Counted from the first letter of the stretch, positions 12,469 through 24,767 are shown. The stretch: 64,000 nucleotides of DNA from Balaenoptera acutorostrata (GCF_949987535.1 NC_080070.1:7374016-7438015); one strand, 5' to 3'. Made by a program: numbers and translations. The notes: generated by a model not told the origin, from the sequence alone.

Positions 12469-14716
12469 GTGAGTAGATGGATTTGAGGGCCTGGCTCATT
12501 TATTCTCCTAGCCTTGTTTGCTAATCTTTCTGCAGAGTCAGCAGGACGTAGTGAATAAGAAATATTATTTTGATGGAGAATGTTATTTTTTTTCACTCAA
12601 GTTGGTAGCAAATATAAGAATGTCTTACTTTTATAAAGAAGGAAGTTGTATATATTTCATTAAAAAAAAAAAAAACAACAGAAAATGAGAACTGCCTTTA
12701 AGAGAACAGTAAAGGATCCACTTGTCCAGTCCTGAGGAAAAACCGTCTTCCCCATCACATCATCATGTCCATTTGTGTACAGAGAAATGAGAAGTCTTCC
12801 AATTTTGTACAGTATATTCTTTTATTGTTCAGATTTTTAGAACTTGGGATTTTTTTATTCCTTTTGAAGGATTACTTTTTAATTCCTTGTATCATAAGGA
12901 AAACATTTTAAATATATTAATACTTTTAAGTATTTAAGAGAATGTGTCATTTTTTAGAGTATGTTAATGCTTTACTAAATGGAGATCTACTAAGTCTCTG
13001 GGTATCAAGGACTCTCCTGAAAAAGAGGGAATTTAAACCCAGGGAGTGTGTGACTAGCTCCATCAGAGGATAAAAGAATTCCCCAGGGCTTCATTTCACT
13101 GCTACCATCTATTAATTCACCCATCTAATCAGTATTGTCCCTACCATGTTCATAGGACTATGTCACATATTACATAGGCCAGGGGTTGGGAGAAATATAT
13201 ATATATATATTTTTTCCCACTCTAAGAGTTTATTGTCTGTCTTACTGACCTACTGACATGGCAGTTAGGTTAGTCAATTATATTGAACTATTGGATTAGT
13301 CTACTATAAAATAAGACCGTATACAACTTATAAATAGTAAGTGGCAATGATAATAAAGCGCTATAGGGATTTAGAGGAGAAAGCAGAGGAGAGACAGCAA
13401 TATCCCAGAAGGACTTCTAAAGGAATTAGGATTTAAATAGCATAGAATGGGCATATTTGGTAAGGCAAAGAAGATTCAACAGGGGTCATACATGAGCTGA
13501 GGCTTAGAGGTGAGAACAAGCCTGTTATATTTAGAAAATGGAAGGCGCTGAGTATAGCTGAATGTTATTTGTGGGACATAGTGGAAGATGGGGGGAGTGG
13601 CAGTGGTGGCACATAATTGGTATCAGAGACCAAAAATGCCATGGTGGGAGTTTAATTTCATCCTTTAGAAAGGGCCTGGAAAGGTTTTTGAGTACCAAAG
13701 AATGAACGACGTTGGTGGCTGTCCCTAAAAACAAATGTTTCCTTTGTACCAGGTGGTACTCACCCAGTAACACAACTACTCCCCTGCCTGGGATAAACAG
13801 TAAGTGATGAGAAATAGGATTCAAGGAGACAGGCAAGTATGCTTTTCTCATGGTCCAGGCAAAAGCTGTGGGTGCTAACTTAGTAAATGATGTCATCTAG
13901 TTGGAAACATCTGTGTTGTTGTTGAGATGACCTCAGAGCAGAATCAGAGTCCTGCTCTGGGGCAAGCCTGATAGGTGAGGTTTGCTCCCAGGTTAAGAGA
14001 TTTTAAAAAGGAGAGCTATGTGACCCACTGCAACAGGATGAGGGAGAAAAAGATGTTCTGGAATATAGCAGCTCAGGTGATTGTCGGGAATTGTCCTCTC
14101 CAGGTGTGGCGGGTGAGAATAAGGTGCCAACTCAGCTCCCTCTGTTCCCTGTCATCATGGCTTTTACTTTGGGAACAGCAGTGACTTTCTTATAATTCGG
14201 AGTTCCTTGGGAAAGGGAATTACTTCCACAGTGTTCTTTGTGAATTCAGTAAATTGCCATTTGACATTCCTAAGAAAGATACTTCCTATTAGCATTTCTT
14301 CAGAAAACTTTTCCTGAAATCTGTGGTGGAAGGGTGCAAGAATACGACCCAAAGCCTTCCTACTTAAATATTGTGCTATTTATTTCACAGATTTAAAGAA
14401 ATATTATAATGAAATGGTCAGATTCTCAGAGTAACTCATTTTTATTTTCTTCCAAGTTCTGCTTAGCCTCTGAGGGTCCTCATAGGCTCACAAAATGTAT
14501 TTGCCTGCCATTTTTTTCACGTTAAGCCTTCTGTTAACAAATGATGAAAGGATTTGCACATCCAAGTTAAACTTCAATATAATTCACCTGTGGTAGGCAG
14601 ATTCACAAAGTCATGGGGACAACGGGAGTCCCTTTCCCACGTTGTCAGTGATGTGAAGACAGTCCTTGACTCCGCAGACCGATCACTGATGAGGGTGGGC
14701 CTTTTTGTCTTTCCAG
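12469..14716. other. ZNF425 intron 3
   Basis: No exon recognised. Short (TA)n at about 13196-13210. I looked for an extra exon between the KRAB-B segment and the fingers and found none. Confidence 0.55.
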
Positions 14717-15528
14717 GTGACCAGGAAACTCTCCGGGCAAAAGAGGAGGAATGCCATTTAAATGGTCTCCAAGAGCAGGGCTTCTGTGCTCCCTTATCCA
14801 AGGAGGAAAGAAAGATTTTATCAGATCAAAGAGCCGCCTTACAACACCCAAGTCTCCAAGAAACAGAGATTCTAAATAAAAACCTCGACATCACAGCATC
14901 TAATCAGGACAAGAATGATCCACGGCATAAGCCAATAGGAACCCCAGATCACCTGGAAATTCCACCAGGGCTGAGACTTTATTCCTGCTTTGTCTGTAGG
15001 AATGTCTTCCAGATAAAGAGAGACTTTGTGAAGCACAAAAGGAACCACCGCGAAGGCCAGTCCTGTCAATATCCGAAGCACAAAAACAAGTCCAGGGGGA
15101 AGGCGGAGCTCAGGTGGCCCCGGCCGGTCCCGTGTAAGCAGCAGCCTTTCCGGCGCGGCGTGTGCGAGCAGAGCGGCTGTGTCAGGTGCAGCCTGGCCCC
15201 GCACCAGGTGGCTCGCCCGGGCCCCGAGTGTGGCAGGCCCTTCCGGTCCAAAACCGCCCTGAACAAGCATGTGTGTTCGCCCAGAGGGGAAAGGCCGTTT
15301 TCCTGCCGGGAGTGTGGCCGGGGGTTCACCCAGCAGGACGAGCTGGCCGAGCACCTGCGGGTGCACAGCGGGAGGACGCCCTTCCAGGGTCCGCAGGGCG
15401 GCAGAGGACCCTCGGGGGAGGCGGCCGCGGGGACCCACCGGCGGGCACACCGCGGGGAGAAGTCGTTCTCCTGTGACGACTGTGACCGGAAGTTCACCCA
15501 CCGGAGCAAGCTCACCGAACACGTCTGA
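14717..15528 (+). CDS. ZNF425: ZNF425-like finger exon, part before the premature stop
   Basis: The exon starts after CTTTTTGTCTTTCCAG in phase 1 and runs open to the TGA at 15526-15528. The linker (residues 86 to about 170) is followed by a good C2H2 finger whose first Cys is residue 176 (YSCFVC). After it come damaged fingers: a PECGRPF finger has lost its first Cys and final His, and a PFQGPQGGR finger has lost both Cys and appears to be fused by deletion with the next one. FSCRECGRGFTQQDELAEH is intact. The last finger before the stop lacks its final linker Arg because that codon is the stop. Confidence 0.83.
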
Positions 15529-16593
15529 GTTCACACGGGGGAGAAGCCCTTCCGGTGTCCCGAGTGCCAGAGAAGCTTCCGCCTCAAGAGCAGCCTGCGG
15601 GCCCATCTCTGTCGGCACAGCGGGAGGAAGCCCTTCCGGTGCCCCGAGTGCGGCCGGAGCTTCTGCTGGAGGAACGCCATGAAGGCGCACCAGCGTCTGC
15701 ACAGCCAAGAGAAGCCCTTCTCCTGCGGGCAGTGCGGCCGGGGGTTCACCCGGCCCTCGAAGCTCGCGCGCCACCGCCGCGTCCACGCCAGGCAGACGGC
15801 GTTCCCCTGCGAGCGGTGCGGGAGGACCTTCCCCCGGCGCTCGGGGCTCACGCGGCACCTCCAGGTCCACACCGAGGAGAAGCCCTTCTCCTGCGCCCAG
15901 TGCGGCCGGGGCTTCCGCCGCCGCGCGCACCTCGCCGAGCACCGGCGACTCCACGGCGGGGCCGAGCCCTTCAGGTGCCCCGAGTGCAGCCGGAGCTTCT
16001 CCTGGAAGGCCTCCCTGAAGCTGCACCGGCGGCGGCACGCGGGCGAGCGGCCCTTCGCGTGCGGCGAGTGCGGCAAGGCCTACGCTCAGCCGTCCCAGCT
16101 CGCCGAGCACGCGAGGGTCCACAGCGGGGAGAAGCCCTTCCGATGCCCCGAGTGCGACAGGGGCTTCCGGCTCAGAGGGAACCTGAAGAGCCACCTGCTC
16201 CAGCACAGCGGCCGGAAGCCCTTCCCCTGTGCGACGTGTGGCCGAAGCTTCGCTCAGCGGTACAGGCTTACGGAGCACGTGCGCGTCCACAGCGGCGAGA
16301 AGCCCTTCCGGTGCCCCGAGTGCGGCAAGAGCTACTGCCTCCGGGGAAGCTTGAAGGCGCACCTGCACACGCACAGCGGCGAGAAGCCCTTCGGGTGTCC
16401 CGAGTGCGGCAAGAGCTTCCTACAGAAGAGAAGCCTGGAGACCCATCTGCACCGTCACCGCGGGGAGAGGCCTTTTTCTTGTGCGGAGTGTGGAAGGGGC
16501 TTCACCTACCTGGGGGCGCTCAACACCCACATTGCCGTGCACGCCAGGGAGCAGCCCTTCAGTCTCGAGGTCACGCCACTCCAAAAGCAGTGA
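15529..16593 (+). pseudogene. ZNF425: ZNF425-like finger array downstream of the stop, still open
   Basis: The same frame continues for 354 codons to a TGA at 16591-16593 with no other stop or frameshift. It holds 12 consecutive canonical C2H2 fingers (C-x2-C-x12-H-x3-H with HSGEKPF-like linkers), from PFRCPECQRSF to FTYLGALNTHIAVH. The first internal ATG is at 15679. If translation stops at 15526 this is 3' untranslated sequence. Its intactness argues that the stop is recent or not fixed, or that the array is used in some other way. Confidence 0.8.
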
Positions 16594-16845
16594 CAGCTCT
16601 GCGGTGGGGCCAGTGGCTCTGTTGGCTCTGGCTGAGGCAGGACAAAAAACTCACCCAACATGCTTCAGCCACACTGGCCAGCACGGAGCAGGCGGTCGTG
16701 AGGGCTGCTTGACGAAGGTTCCAGATAATCCAGGCACAGCGTCTAGAGACTGGAGGAAAGCAGGCTTTTTGTGAAAGGCACTAGTCATCCTGAGGTGAGA
16801 GTCAGGTTAGAGCTCCTCTTTTAGCCTTTTTCTCCTCTTTTTTGT

Positions 16846-16851
16846 AATAAA
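16846..16851 (+). terminator. Polyadenylation signal AATAAA of the ZNF425-like gene
   Basis: AATAAA lies about 250 bp after the final in-frame stop and is followed by T/G-rich sequence (AGTTTCTTGTGAC). A MaLR-type LTR in reverse orientation begins about 30 bp further on. Confidence 0.6.
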
Positions 16852-16884
16852 GTTTCTTGTGACAAAAGTTCCTTACATCATGGG

Positions 16885-17210
16885 TGTTTTAGTCTGCTGG
16901 GGCTGCCATAGGAAAATGCCACAGACTGGGTGGCTTAAACCACAGAAATTTATTTTCTTATAGTTCTACAGGCTGGAAGTCCAAGATCAAGGTGCCAGCA
17001 AGGTTGGTGTCTGGTGAGGGCCTCTTTTCCTGGCTTGCAGATGTCACTTTCCCCGTGTGTCCTCACGTGGCTTTTTTCTGGGCGGGGGTGGGATATCTCT
17101 GGTATTTCTTCCTTTAATAAGGACACCAGTCCTATTGGATTAGTGCCCCAACCCTGTGACCTCATTTAACCATAATGAATTAATTTTGGAGAACCTGACC
17201 GTGTAGCCCT
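16885..17210 (-). mobile_element. MaLR-type LTR (MLT1-like)
   Basis: Reversed LTR: TTTAGTCTGCTGGGGCTGCC, ACTGGGTGGCTTAAACCACA, AATAAGGACACCAGTCCTAT. The exact subfamily is uncertain. Confidence 0.7.
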
Positions 17211-17713
17211 AGACCTGAACAAAGTGAATGAGGAGGCAGAGACTAGGAATGATGTGCTGGTGGAGCCTCCTCTAAATGGAAAGAAATGCCAAGAATGGGG
17301 AAGAAGCGTGCCCCCCACCAAATCCAACAGCCAGCTGTACCTGTCCATTCGCCTGTCTGCCTGGCTCTCCTGAGCCACACCTTGTGCAGCAGTTTCCTCT
17401 GTTCTCTGTGAGGTGTTGATGACTTTTAAATCTTTAAATCCATGTTCACATTTCCAGCTTCCTCCTGATTATTTCTGACTTCCACAGACATCTCAAACAC
17501 AAAATGCCCAGAATAATACTCCTCATCAGTACCAGCCCTCACTCTATACCTCTTTTCTTTACAGTCCCCTGTTTTTCTCACCTCAAAATTATAACTAATC
17601 TCCAGAGCTGTAAACTTGATCATGATCCTAGATTTTCCTACACCCAATCTACTAAATTTCTCCCAAATAAAAGCCCTTCTCTATCTCTGCTGCCACCATT
17701 TAAGCTCACTTTT
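17211..17713. other. Unassigned intergenic sequence
   Basis: Nothing recognised between the LTR and the next SINE. Confidence 0.5.
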
Positions 17714-17729
17714 GAAAAACTTTTTTTTT

Positions 17730-17746
17730 TTTTTTTTAGGATTTTC

Positions 17747-17777
<31 letters not shown>

Positions 17778-18067
17778 TTTTTGGCTGTGTTGGGTCTTCG
17801 GTTCGTGCGAGGGCTTTCTCCAGTTGCGGCAAGCGGGGGCCACTCTTCATCGCGGTGCGGGGACCGCTCTTCATCGCGGTGCGCGGGCCTTTCTCTATCG
17901 CGGCCCCTCCCGTCACGGGGCACAGGCTCCAGACGCGCAGGCTCAGCAATTGTGGCTCACGGGCCCAGCTGCTCCGCGGCATGTGGGATCTTCCCAGACC
18001 AGGGCTCGAACCCGTGTCCCCTGCATTAGCAGGCAGATTCTCAACCACTGCGCCACCAGGGAAGCCC
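17730..18067 (-). mobile_element. CHR SINE with 24-bp internal duplication
   Basis: GAAAAACTTTTTTTT flanks it. CACTCTTCATCGCGGTGCG (17841) is repeated 24 bp later as CGCTCTTCATCGCGGTGCG (17865). The copy at 38130-38481 shares this. Confidence 0.9.
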
Positions 18068-18224
18068 GAAAAACTTTTTTTTTTCAAGTGTTTTTCCTAA
18101 CAGATTTCCCTGCCTCTGGCTTTTTCCAGTAATACATTATCACTCTTGTGACAAATCGGTTTTTCTAAAATGCAACTCTAATGTTATTCTCAAAAGACAT
18201 TTTTAAGAAGTTTCCAATTTTGTT

Positions 18225-19110
18225 GTAAGTGAAAACTCATTTCTCCAAAGAAGACAGGATGGCACATGAAAAGATGCTCAACATTGCTAATTATTAAGAG
18301 AAATGCACATCAAAACTATCATGAGGTACCACCTCACACCAGTCAGAATGGCCATAATCAAAAAGTCTACAAATAAATGCTGGAGAGGGTGTGGAGAAAA
18401 AGAAACCCTCCTACACTGTTGGTGGGAATGTAAATTGGTGCAGCCACTACGGAGAACAGTATAGAAGTTCCTTAAAGAACTAAAAATAGAGTTATGTGAT
18501 CCAGGGATCCCACTCCTGGGCGTATATCCAGAGAACACTGTAATTTGAAAAGATACACGCACCCCAGTGTTCATAGCAGCACTACTTACAATAGCCAAGA
18601 CATGGAAGCCACCTAAGTGTACATCAACAGATGAATGGATAAAGAAAATGTGGTATATATACACAATGGACTGTTACTCAGCCATAAAAAAGAATGAAGT
18701 AATGCCATTTGCAGCAACATTGATGGACCTAGAGATTATCATGAAGTAAGTCAGACAGAGAAAGACAACATATGATATTGCTTATATGTGGAATCTAAAA
18801 AATGATACAAATGAACTTATTTAAAAAACAGAAATAGACTCACAGACATAGAAAACAAACTTACGCTTACCAAAGGGGGAGGATAAATTTGGAGTTTGGG
18901 ATTAAAATATAAAATAGATAACCAACAAGGACCTACTGTATAGCACAGGGAAGTACACTAATAAGTATCTTGTAATAACCTATAATGGAAAAGAATATTA
19001 TATATTTATATTGAGATATATATATCTGAATCACTTTGCTGTACACCTGAAACTAACACATTGTAAACCAACTATTTCAATAAATTTTTTTAAAAATTAA
19101 AAATAAATTA
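18225..19110 (+). mobile_element. L1 3' fragment
   Basis: ORF2 C-terminal region (TGGTGGGAATGTAAATTGGT; ATGGACTGTTACTCAGCCAT) followed by the 3' UTR ending in TTTCAATAAATT. Confidence 0.88.
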
Positions 19111-19235
19111 GGGACTTCCAGTGATTGGGACTCTGCACTTACACTGCTGGGGCGGGGCATGGGTTCCATCCTTGTTCGGGGAACTAGGATCCCATGTGCC
19201 TCGCAGTGCAGCCAAAAAATAAATAAAAATTTAAA
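19111..19235 (+). mobile_element. Short CHR-2-like SINE
   Basis: GGGACTTCCAGTGATTGGGA head and AATAAA tail, at the 3' end of an L1 fragment. Confidence 0.8.
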
Positions 19236-19984
19236 AATAAGTGCAAACTCATTAACATGACGTAAAAGAACCTCTGAGCTGAACTGGACCTGCCTTTTCA
19301 GCCTAATCTTGTTACCTATTCACAGTATGAATTTCACTCATACCAGATGACTTTCATCTTTCCCAAACGCATCATATCCTCATGACTGCTTCCTCTGGCA
19401 TGCCTTTCCTCTCTCTTCTTCTGAACTTCTTCATATCCACCATTCACTCTCAACACCAGGAACATTTTAGGCACGTGCTCATCTCTTCATAGCATCCTCT
19501 AAATACCTCTCTCTAATAGCACTCCCCACATTCAACTGAAGCCTGCCTGCTTCCCCCACAGACTGAACCCCCGGAGGGCATGGATTTGATCTTGGTTTTG
19601 CATTTTCTCCAACCAAACCAAGACATTCTCTGGCTTAATGCGTGGATCTGTGATATACCCAACAACACCGTGGTGGAGAAGCACTGAACCGCTGACAGTA
19701 CTTGATTGTGGATTTGAGGGTCCCAGGAGAGGACACTGCAAAACAGCTGGACAGGAATAGTTAGCTGTGCACACATCTCACACATACACGGAACTGACTC
19801 CCCCCATTCAGAATGATCCTGTAAACCAAAACTGCAAAGACCATGAAGAGATCCAAGTCTGTACAAACCAACAGCAACCAAATCAAGAATTTACTCCAGA
19901 TAAATTTAAAATAATAGAGAAGTCTGCAAAGTATCTTTAAAACAGTATTTTTTCATGTCCTTTTTATGTTTTAATTATAAAACA
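19236..19984. other. Unassigned intergenic sequence
   Basis: An open minus-strand stretch at 19513-19881 shows no family resemblance. Nothing else seen. Confidence 0.45.
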
Positions 19985-20100
19985 CTGTCTTTTTAAAGTA
20001 TAGTTGATGTACAATATTATATTAATTTCAGGTATACAACATGGTGATTAAATATTTTTTTAAAAACTTTTTGATTCACTACAATATAATGAATTGTAAC
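19985..20100 (-). mobile_element. L1 3'-end fragment
   Basis: AAGTATAGTTGATGTACAAT and TTTCAGGTATACAAC are reversed L1 3' sequence. Confidence 0.7.
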
Positions 20101-20390
20101 TTTTTTAAAAATTTATTTATTTATTTTTGGCTGTGTTGGGTCTTCGTTTCTGTGCAAGGGCTTTCTCCAGTTGCAGAGAGCGGGGGCCACTCTTCATCGC
20201 GGTGCGTGGGCCTCTCACTGTAGCGGCCTCTCCCGTTGCGGAGCACAGGCTCCAGACGCACAGGCTCAGTAGTTGTGGCTCCCGGGCCCAGTTGCTCTGC
20301 AGCACGTGGGATCTTCCCAGACCAGGGCGCGAACCCGTGTCCCCTGCATTGGCAGGCGGATTCTCAACCACTGCGCCACCAGGGAAGCCC
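20101..20390 (-). mobile_element. CHR SINE, young class
   Basis: TGAATTGTAAC flanks both sides. It forms an inverted pair with the next SINE, 28 bp away. Confidence 0.9.
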
Positions 20391-20418
20391 TGAATTGTAA
20401 CATTCTAAAATATTAGGA

Positions 20419-20782
20419 AGGACCTCCCTGGTGACACAGTGGTTAAGAATCCGCCTGCCAATGCAGGGGATGTGGGTTGGATCCCTGGTCCGGGAAGATC
20501 CCACACACAGTGGAGCAACTAAGCCTGTGTGCTACAACTACGGAGCCTGCGCTCTAGAGCCCAGGAGCCACAACTACTGAGACCGTGAGCCGCAACTGCT
20601 GAAGGCTGTGTGCTGCAACTACTGAAGCCCACGCACCTAGAGCCCTTGCTCCGCAACAAGAGAAGCCACCGCAATGGGAAGCCCGCCTGCCGCCACAAAG
20701 AGTAGCCCCCGCTCGCCGCAACTAGAGAAAGCCTGCGGGCAGCAATGAAGACCCAACACAGCAAAAAAAAAAAATAAAAAGG
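20419..20782 (+). mobile_element. CHR SINE, older class
   Basis: Head GGACCTCCCTGGTGACACAG and tail CAACACAGC plus poly-A. Confidence 0.88.
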
Positions 20783-21389
20783 AAATCTTGGAAACTTTAA
20801 AAATATACTAAATATCTCGATAGTTTGAAGACAACTCACGATGCAATTTTAGAACTGAAAGGCATTGACATTTCTATATTTCAAATATGTGAGATGAAGT
20901 TAGAATGACAGAGATAAATCATATTATGTGTGTATATATGTATATTTTAAAATACATAGTGAAAAAATGAGATTCATGATCAAAAAAAGCTAGGTCAAGG
21001 GGAGTTTTTCAGTGAACTTTTCCTCTAGAGGTAGGTAGCCAGTCCTGGCTCTGATGCTCCTATAGCATTTGTATTTTCCTCTGTTAATAGCAATTATCAA
21101 ATATTATTTTGACATTGTTTCTGTTTACAAGCCTGTGTCCTCCCCGCAAGATAGCAAATAGTGATGACTTGATTAGTTTATTTAAATGTGTCTTGAAACA
21201 TTCAAACTATTTAAAGGGTGTAAAGGATGTTCACCTGTGTGCCCTTGGCTCAACTTGAGTCGTAAGGCATTAGTAATACTGATGGAGCACCTGTGTGGCC
21301 AGCCCTGGTTTCTGTCATCTCCTCTTCACCACTCCTCCCCCACCCCAGTTCCCAGTGGTCACCGCTATCCCAAGTTGGGTGTTTATTCC
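20783..21389. other. Unassigned intergenic sequence
   Basis: Nothing recognised. Confidence 0.45.
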
Positions 21390-24060
21390 TGAACATTTCA
21401 TTATCATTTTCCTGCATATGTATTACTACTAAATAATGTGTAGTGTTGTTTTATATGTCCTAAAGTTTCTATAAATGGTACCATACTGTGTGTAATCTGC
21501 AGTATGCTTTTTCACTCAGCATTGTGTTAGTTCTATTCATTCATGCTGCCTTTAGCTCTAGTTCATTAATCTTTACTGCTAGTTTTCAGTGTATATGGAA
21601 AAAACCCACAAGATATCCATCCTCTGGGTGATTGGACATTTAAATTATTTTCCTGTTTTTACTTTTAAAACGGTGCTGCTTTAGAGATTCTAGGATATGG
21701 CTCTTTGATATGCAAAATAGCTCTGAGATAAGAATTGCTGGATAATAGGGTATGCGCATCTTCATAAACAGATATTGCATTTGCCTGACTAACAATGAGA
21801 TGGAACATTGTCGTGTGTTTATCGCCTATTCAGTTTTTTTTTTTCCTTTATGTGAATTCATAATTTTGCACATTTTCCTCTAGGGTAGTCTATGATTTTT
21901 AGCAGTTATTTATGTTTATTTATATGCTATTCCTTGTTGTAAATATTTTTTCCCAATCTGTGACCTAGTTTTGGCTATTCTATCATGTCTTTTGATCTCA
22001 AGTTTTAAATCTTGTTGTTAAATTGAAGTACAGTTGATTTACAATATTATATTAGTTTCAGGTGCACAACATAGTGATTCAATATTTTTATAGGTTATAC
22101 TCCATTTAAGGTTATTGCAAATTAATGGCTATATTTCCCTGTGCTGTACAATATATACTTGTTGCTTATTTATTTTATACATAGTAGTTTGTACCTCTTA
22201 ATCCCATTCCCTTATCGTGCCCCTCCCCTCTCCCCTCTTCACACTGGTAACCACTAGTTTGTTCCCTATATCTGTGAGTCCGTTTCTGTTTTGTTATATC
22301 GTTCACTTATTTTATTTTTTAGATTCCACATATGACTGATAATATAGAGAGTATTCGTCTTTCTCTGTCTGACTTATTTCACTAAGCATAATACCCGCTA
22401 GGCCCATCCACATTGCTGCAAATGGCATATTTTCATTCTTTTTTATGGCTGAGTAACATTACAGTGTGTGTGTGGGGGTGTGGGTGTGGGTGTGTATCAC
22501 TTCTTCTTTATCCATTTTTCTGTTGATGGACACTTACACTGCTTCCGTATCTTGGCTATTGTAAATAGTGCTGCTGTGAATATTGGGGTTCATGTATCTT
22601 CTCCAATTAGTGTTTTCATTTTCTTCTGATACATACCCAATAGTGGAACTGCTGGATTATATGGTAGTTCTATTTTTAGTTTTTTTGAGGAATCTCCATA
22701 CTGTTTTCCACAGTGGCTGCACCGATTTACATTCCTACCAACAGCGTAAAAGGTTTTCCTTTTTTCCACATCCTCACCAACATTTGCTATTTGTAGACTT
22801 TTGGATGATAGCCATTCTGACAGGTGTGAGGTGATATCTCATTGTGGTTTTGATTTGCCTGTCTCTAATAATTAGCGATGTTGAGCATCTCCAGATTTTC
22901 TGTCTGGATGATCTGTCCATTGATGCAAGTGGGGTGTTAAAATCCCCTACTATTATTGTATTACTGTCAATTTCTCCCTCTCTGTCTGTTAATATTTGCT
23001 TTATATATTTAGGTGCTCCTGTATTGGGTGCATATATGTTAACAAGTATCATATCCTCTTCTTGTATTGATCCCTTTATCATTATATAATATCCTTCTTT
23101 GTCTTTTGTTACAGACTTTGTTTGAAAGTATATTTTTTCTGATATTGTTATTGCTACCCCTGCTTTCTTGTCATTTCCATTTGTTTAAAATATCTTTTTC
23201 CATCTCCTCACTTTCAGTCTGTGTGTTTCTTTAGCTTTGAGGTTAGTCTCTTGTAAGCAGCATATAGATGGGTCTTGTTTTTTTTGTCCAATCAGCTACC
23301 CGATGTCTTTTGATTGGAGCATTTAGTCCATTGACATTTAAAGTAATTATTGATAAGTATGTACTTATTGCCATTTGTTACTTGTTTTACAGTTGTTTCT
23401 GTAGTTCTTCTCTGTTCTTCCCTTCTCCTTTTAGTTTCTTCCCTTGTGGTTTGATGATTTTCTTTAGTGGTATGCTTGTGTTCCTTTCTCTCTCCTTTTT
23501 TGTGTATCGTAGGTTTTTGATTTGTGGTTACACAGGAGTCATATATGTTTACCTATAATAATATCTATTTGTTTTAACCAGGTAGTTGTTTAAGTTCAAA
23601 CACATTCTAAAAGATCTCCATTTTTCCTCCCCCCCCCACATTGTGTGGTTTTGATGTCACCTTCTACATCTTCATGTTTATCCCTTTACTGATTATTGTA
23701 GTTATAGTCAATTTTACAATTTTTTGTCTTTTAATCTTCATACTAGCTTAAGTGGTTGATCCTCAGCCTGTACTATATATTTGTCTTTACTGGTGGGATT
23801 TTTTCTTTCCTCTAGATTCTTGCTTCTTGTTATAGACTCTTCTTTTCCACTTAAAGAGGACCCTTTAACATTTCTTTTAGGGTAGGTTTAGTACTGATGA
23901 ACTCAGTTTTTGCTTGTCTGAGAAGTTCTTTAACTTTCTTTCAATTCTAAAGGATAATCTTGCTGGGTAGAGTATGCTACGTTGCAGGTTTTTTCCCTTT
24001 CAGCAAAGTTTTAAATTTTAATCTAATTTAATGTATTGGTCTATCCTTTGCACTTTGTAC
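21390..24060 (-). mobile_element. L1 sequence: an older 3' fragment followed by a larger L1 with internal deletion
   Basis: From about 22012 the 3' UTR and ORF2 end are reversed. At about 22918 the sequence jumps to the ORF2 endonuclease region; the minus strand at 23082-22930 reads VNIYAPNTGAPKYIKQ and IIVGDFNTPL. The ORF2 frames are broken. Confidence 0.85.
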
Positions 24061-24159
24061 TTTTTGTATCTTAAGACTGTGTGTATAAAAATATTCAAGC
24101 AATATTATTTACAGCCACAAAATTTTTTAACTGCCACTAAATACTTCACACTACCCTAC

Positions 24160-24767
24160 CTGTTATGGGCTTAATTGTGTTTCCAAAAATTCTTTAAAAA
24201 TTTTTTTTATTTATTTGACTGCACCAGTTCTTAGTTGCAGCACGCGGGATCTTTGCTGCAGCATGTGGGATCTTTTAGTTGTGGTATGAGGAATCTTTTT
24301 AGTTGTGGCACGTGGGATCTAGTTCCTTGACCAGGAATCAAGCCTGAGGCCCCCTGCATTGGGAGCGCAGAGTCTTAGCCACTGGACCACCAGGAAGTCC
24401 CCCAAAATTCATTTGTTGAAGTCCTGACCCCCCAGTACCTCAGAATGTGACTATAGAGATAGGACCTTTAAAAAGGTAAGTAAGGTAAAACGAGGTCTTA
24501 TGGGTGAGCCCTAATCCAATGTGACAGGTGTCCTTATAAGAGGAGATTGGGACCGAGAACACCCAGACCAAGGGACAAACATGGGAGGACGCAGGGAGAA
24601 GCGCAGCCATCTGCAAGCCGAGGAGAGAGTCCTCAGAGGAAACAAACACTGCTGACACCTTGATCTTGGACTTCTGGCCTCCAGAACTGTGAGAAAATTA
24701 ATTTCTGTTGTTTAACCTGCCCAGTCCGTGGTACTTTGGAATGGCAGCCCTAGCAGATTAATATACT
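24160..24767 (+). mobile_element. MaLR-type LTR (MLT1-like), split by a SINE
   Basis: TGTTATGGGCTTAATTGTGT, then after the SINE AAAATTCATTTGTTGAAGTC, CCTAATCCAATGTGACAGGT and CTCCAGAACTGTGAGAAAAT, ending GCAGCCCTAGCAGATTAATA. Confidence 0.72.
24192..24402 (-). mobile_element. CHR SINE variant inserted in an LTR
   Basis: It has three tandem-like GTGGGATCTTTTAGTTGTGG segments and ends CCACCAGGAAGTCCCC. CCAAAA-TTC repeats flank it, and LTR sequence resumes after it. Confidence 0.82.

Larger units (their letters stand above)
5449..16593 (+). pseudogene. ZNF425: ZNF425-like KRAB C2H2 zinc-finger gene, interrupted by a nonsense codon
   Basis: Four exons join in phase: 5449-5466, 9055-9181, 12358-12468 and 14717 onward, all with GT/AG borders. 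Together they encode a KRAB-A box (residues 7-48), a KRAB-B-type segment (49-85), a linker and a C2H2 array. Members of this family bind DNA in the nucleus, usually as repressors. I recognise human ZNF425 in the KRAB exons, in the linker (EILNK, HKP and EIP segments) and in the C-terminal HIAVHA motif. The frame stops at a TGA (15526-15528) after 355 codons; without it the frame would run 710 codons, close to the roughly 750 of human ZNF425. The codon sits where a linker Arg is expected (EHV-stop-VHTGEKPF), as from CGA to TGA deamination at a CpG. It could be a fixed lesion, a polymorphism or an assembly error. ZNF786-like gene follows on the same strand, as in human. Confidence 0.85.

Noticed and set aside
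14872..16374. 500-codon open frame on the minus strand, and a 385-codon + frame at 15555-16712
   Set aside because: Both are shadows of the GC-rich, periodic zinc-finger exon. Their translations are low-complexity Ala/Pro/Gly/Leu-rich with no domain.
17767..18132. Open frames ending in [26 protein letters not shown] text, repeated many times in the window
   Set aside because: They are translations of CHR SINEs, not genes.
19513..19881. 122-codon minus-strand frame
   Set aside because: No recognisable domain, no splice or promoter context; probably chance.
22774..23082. L1 endonuclease-like frame as an active element
   Set aside because: Surrounding ORF2 is deleted and frame-broken; no ORF1 or 5' UTR is linked.
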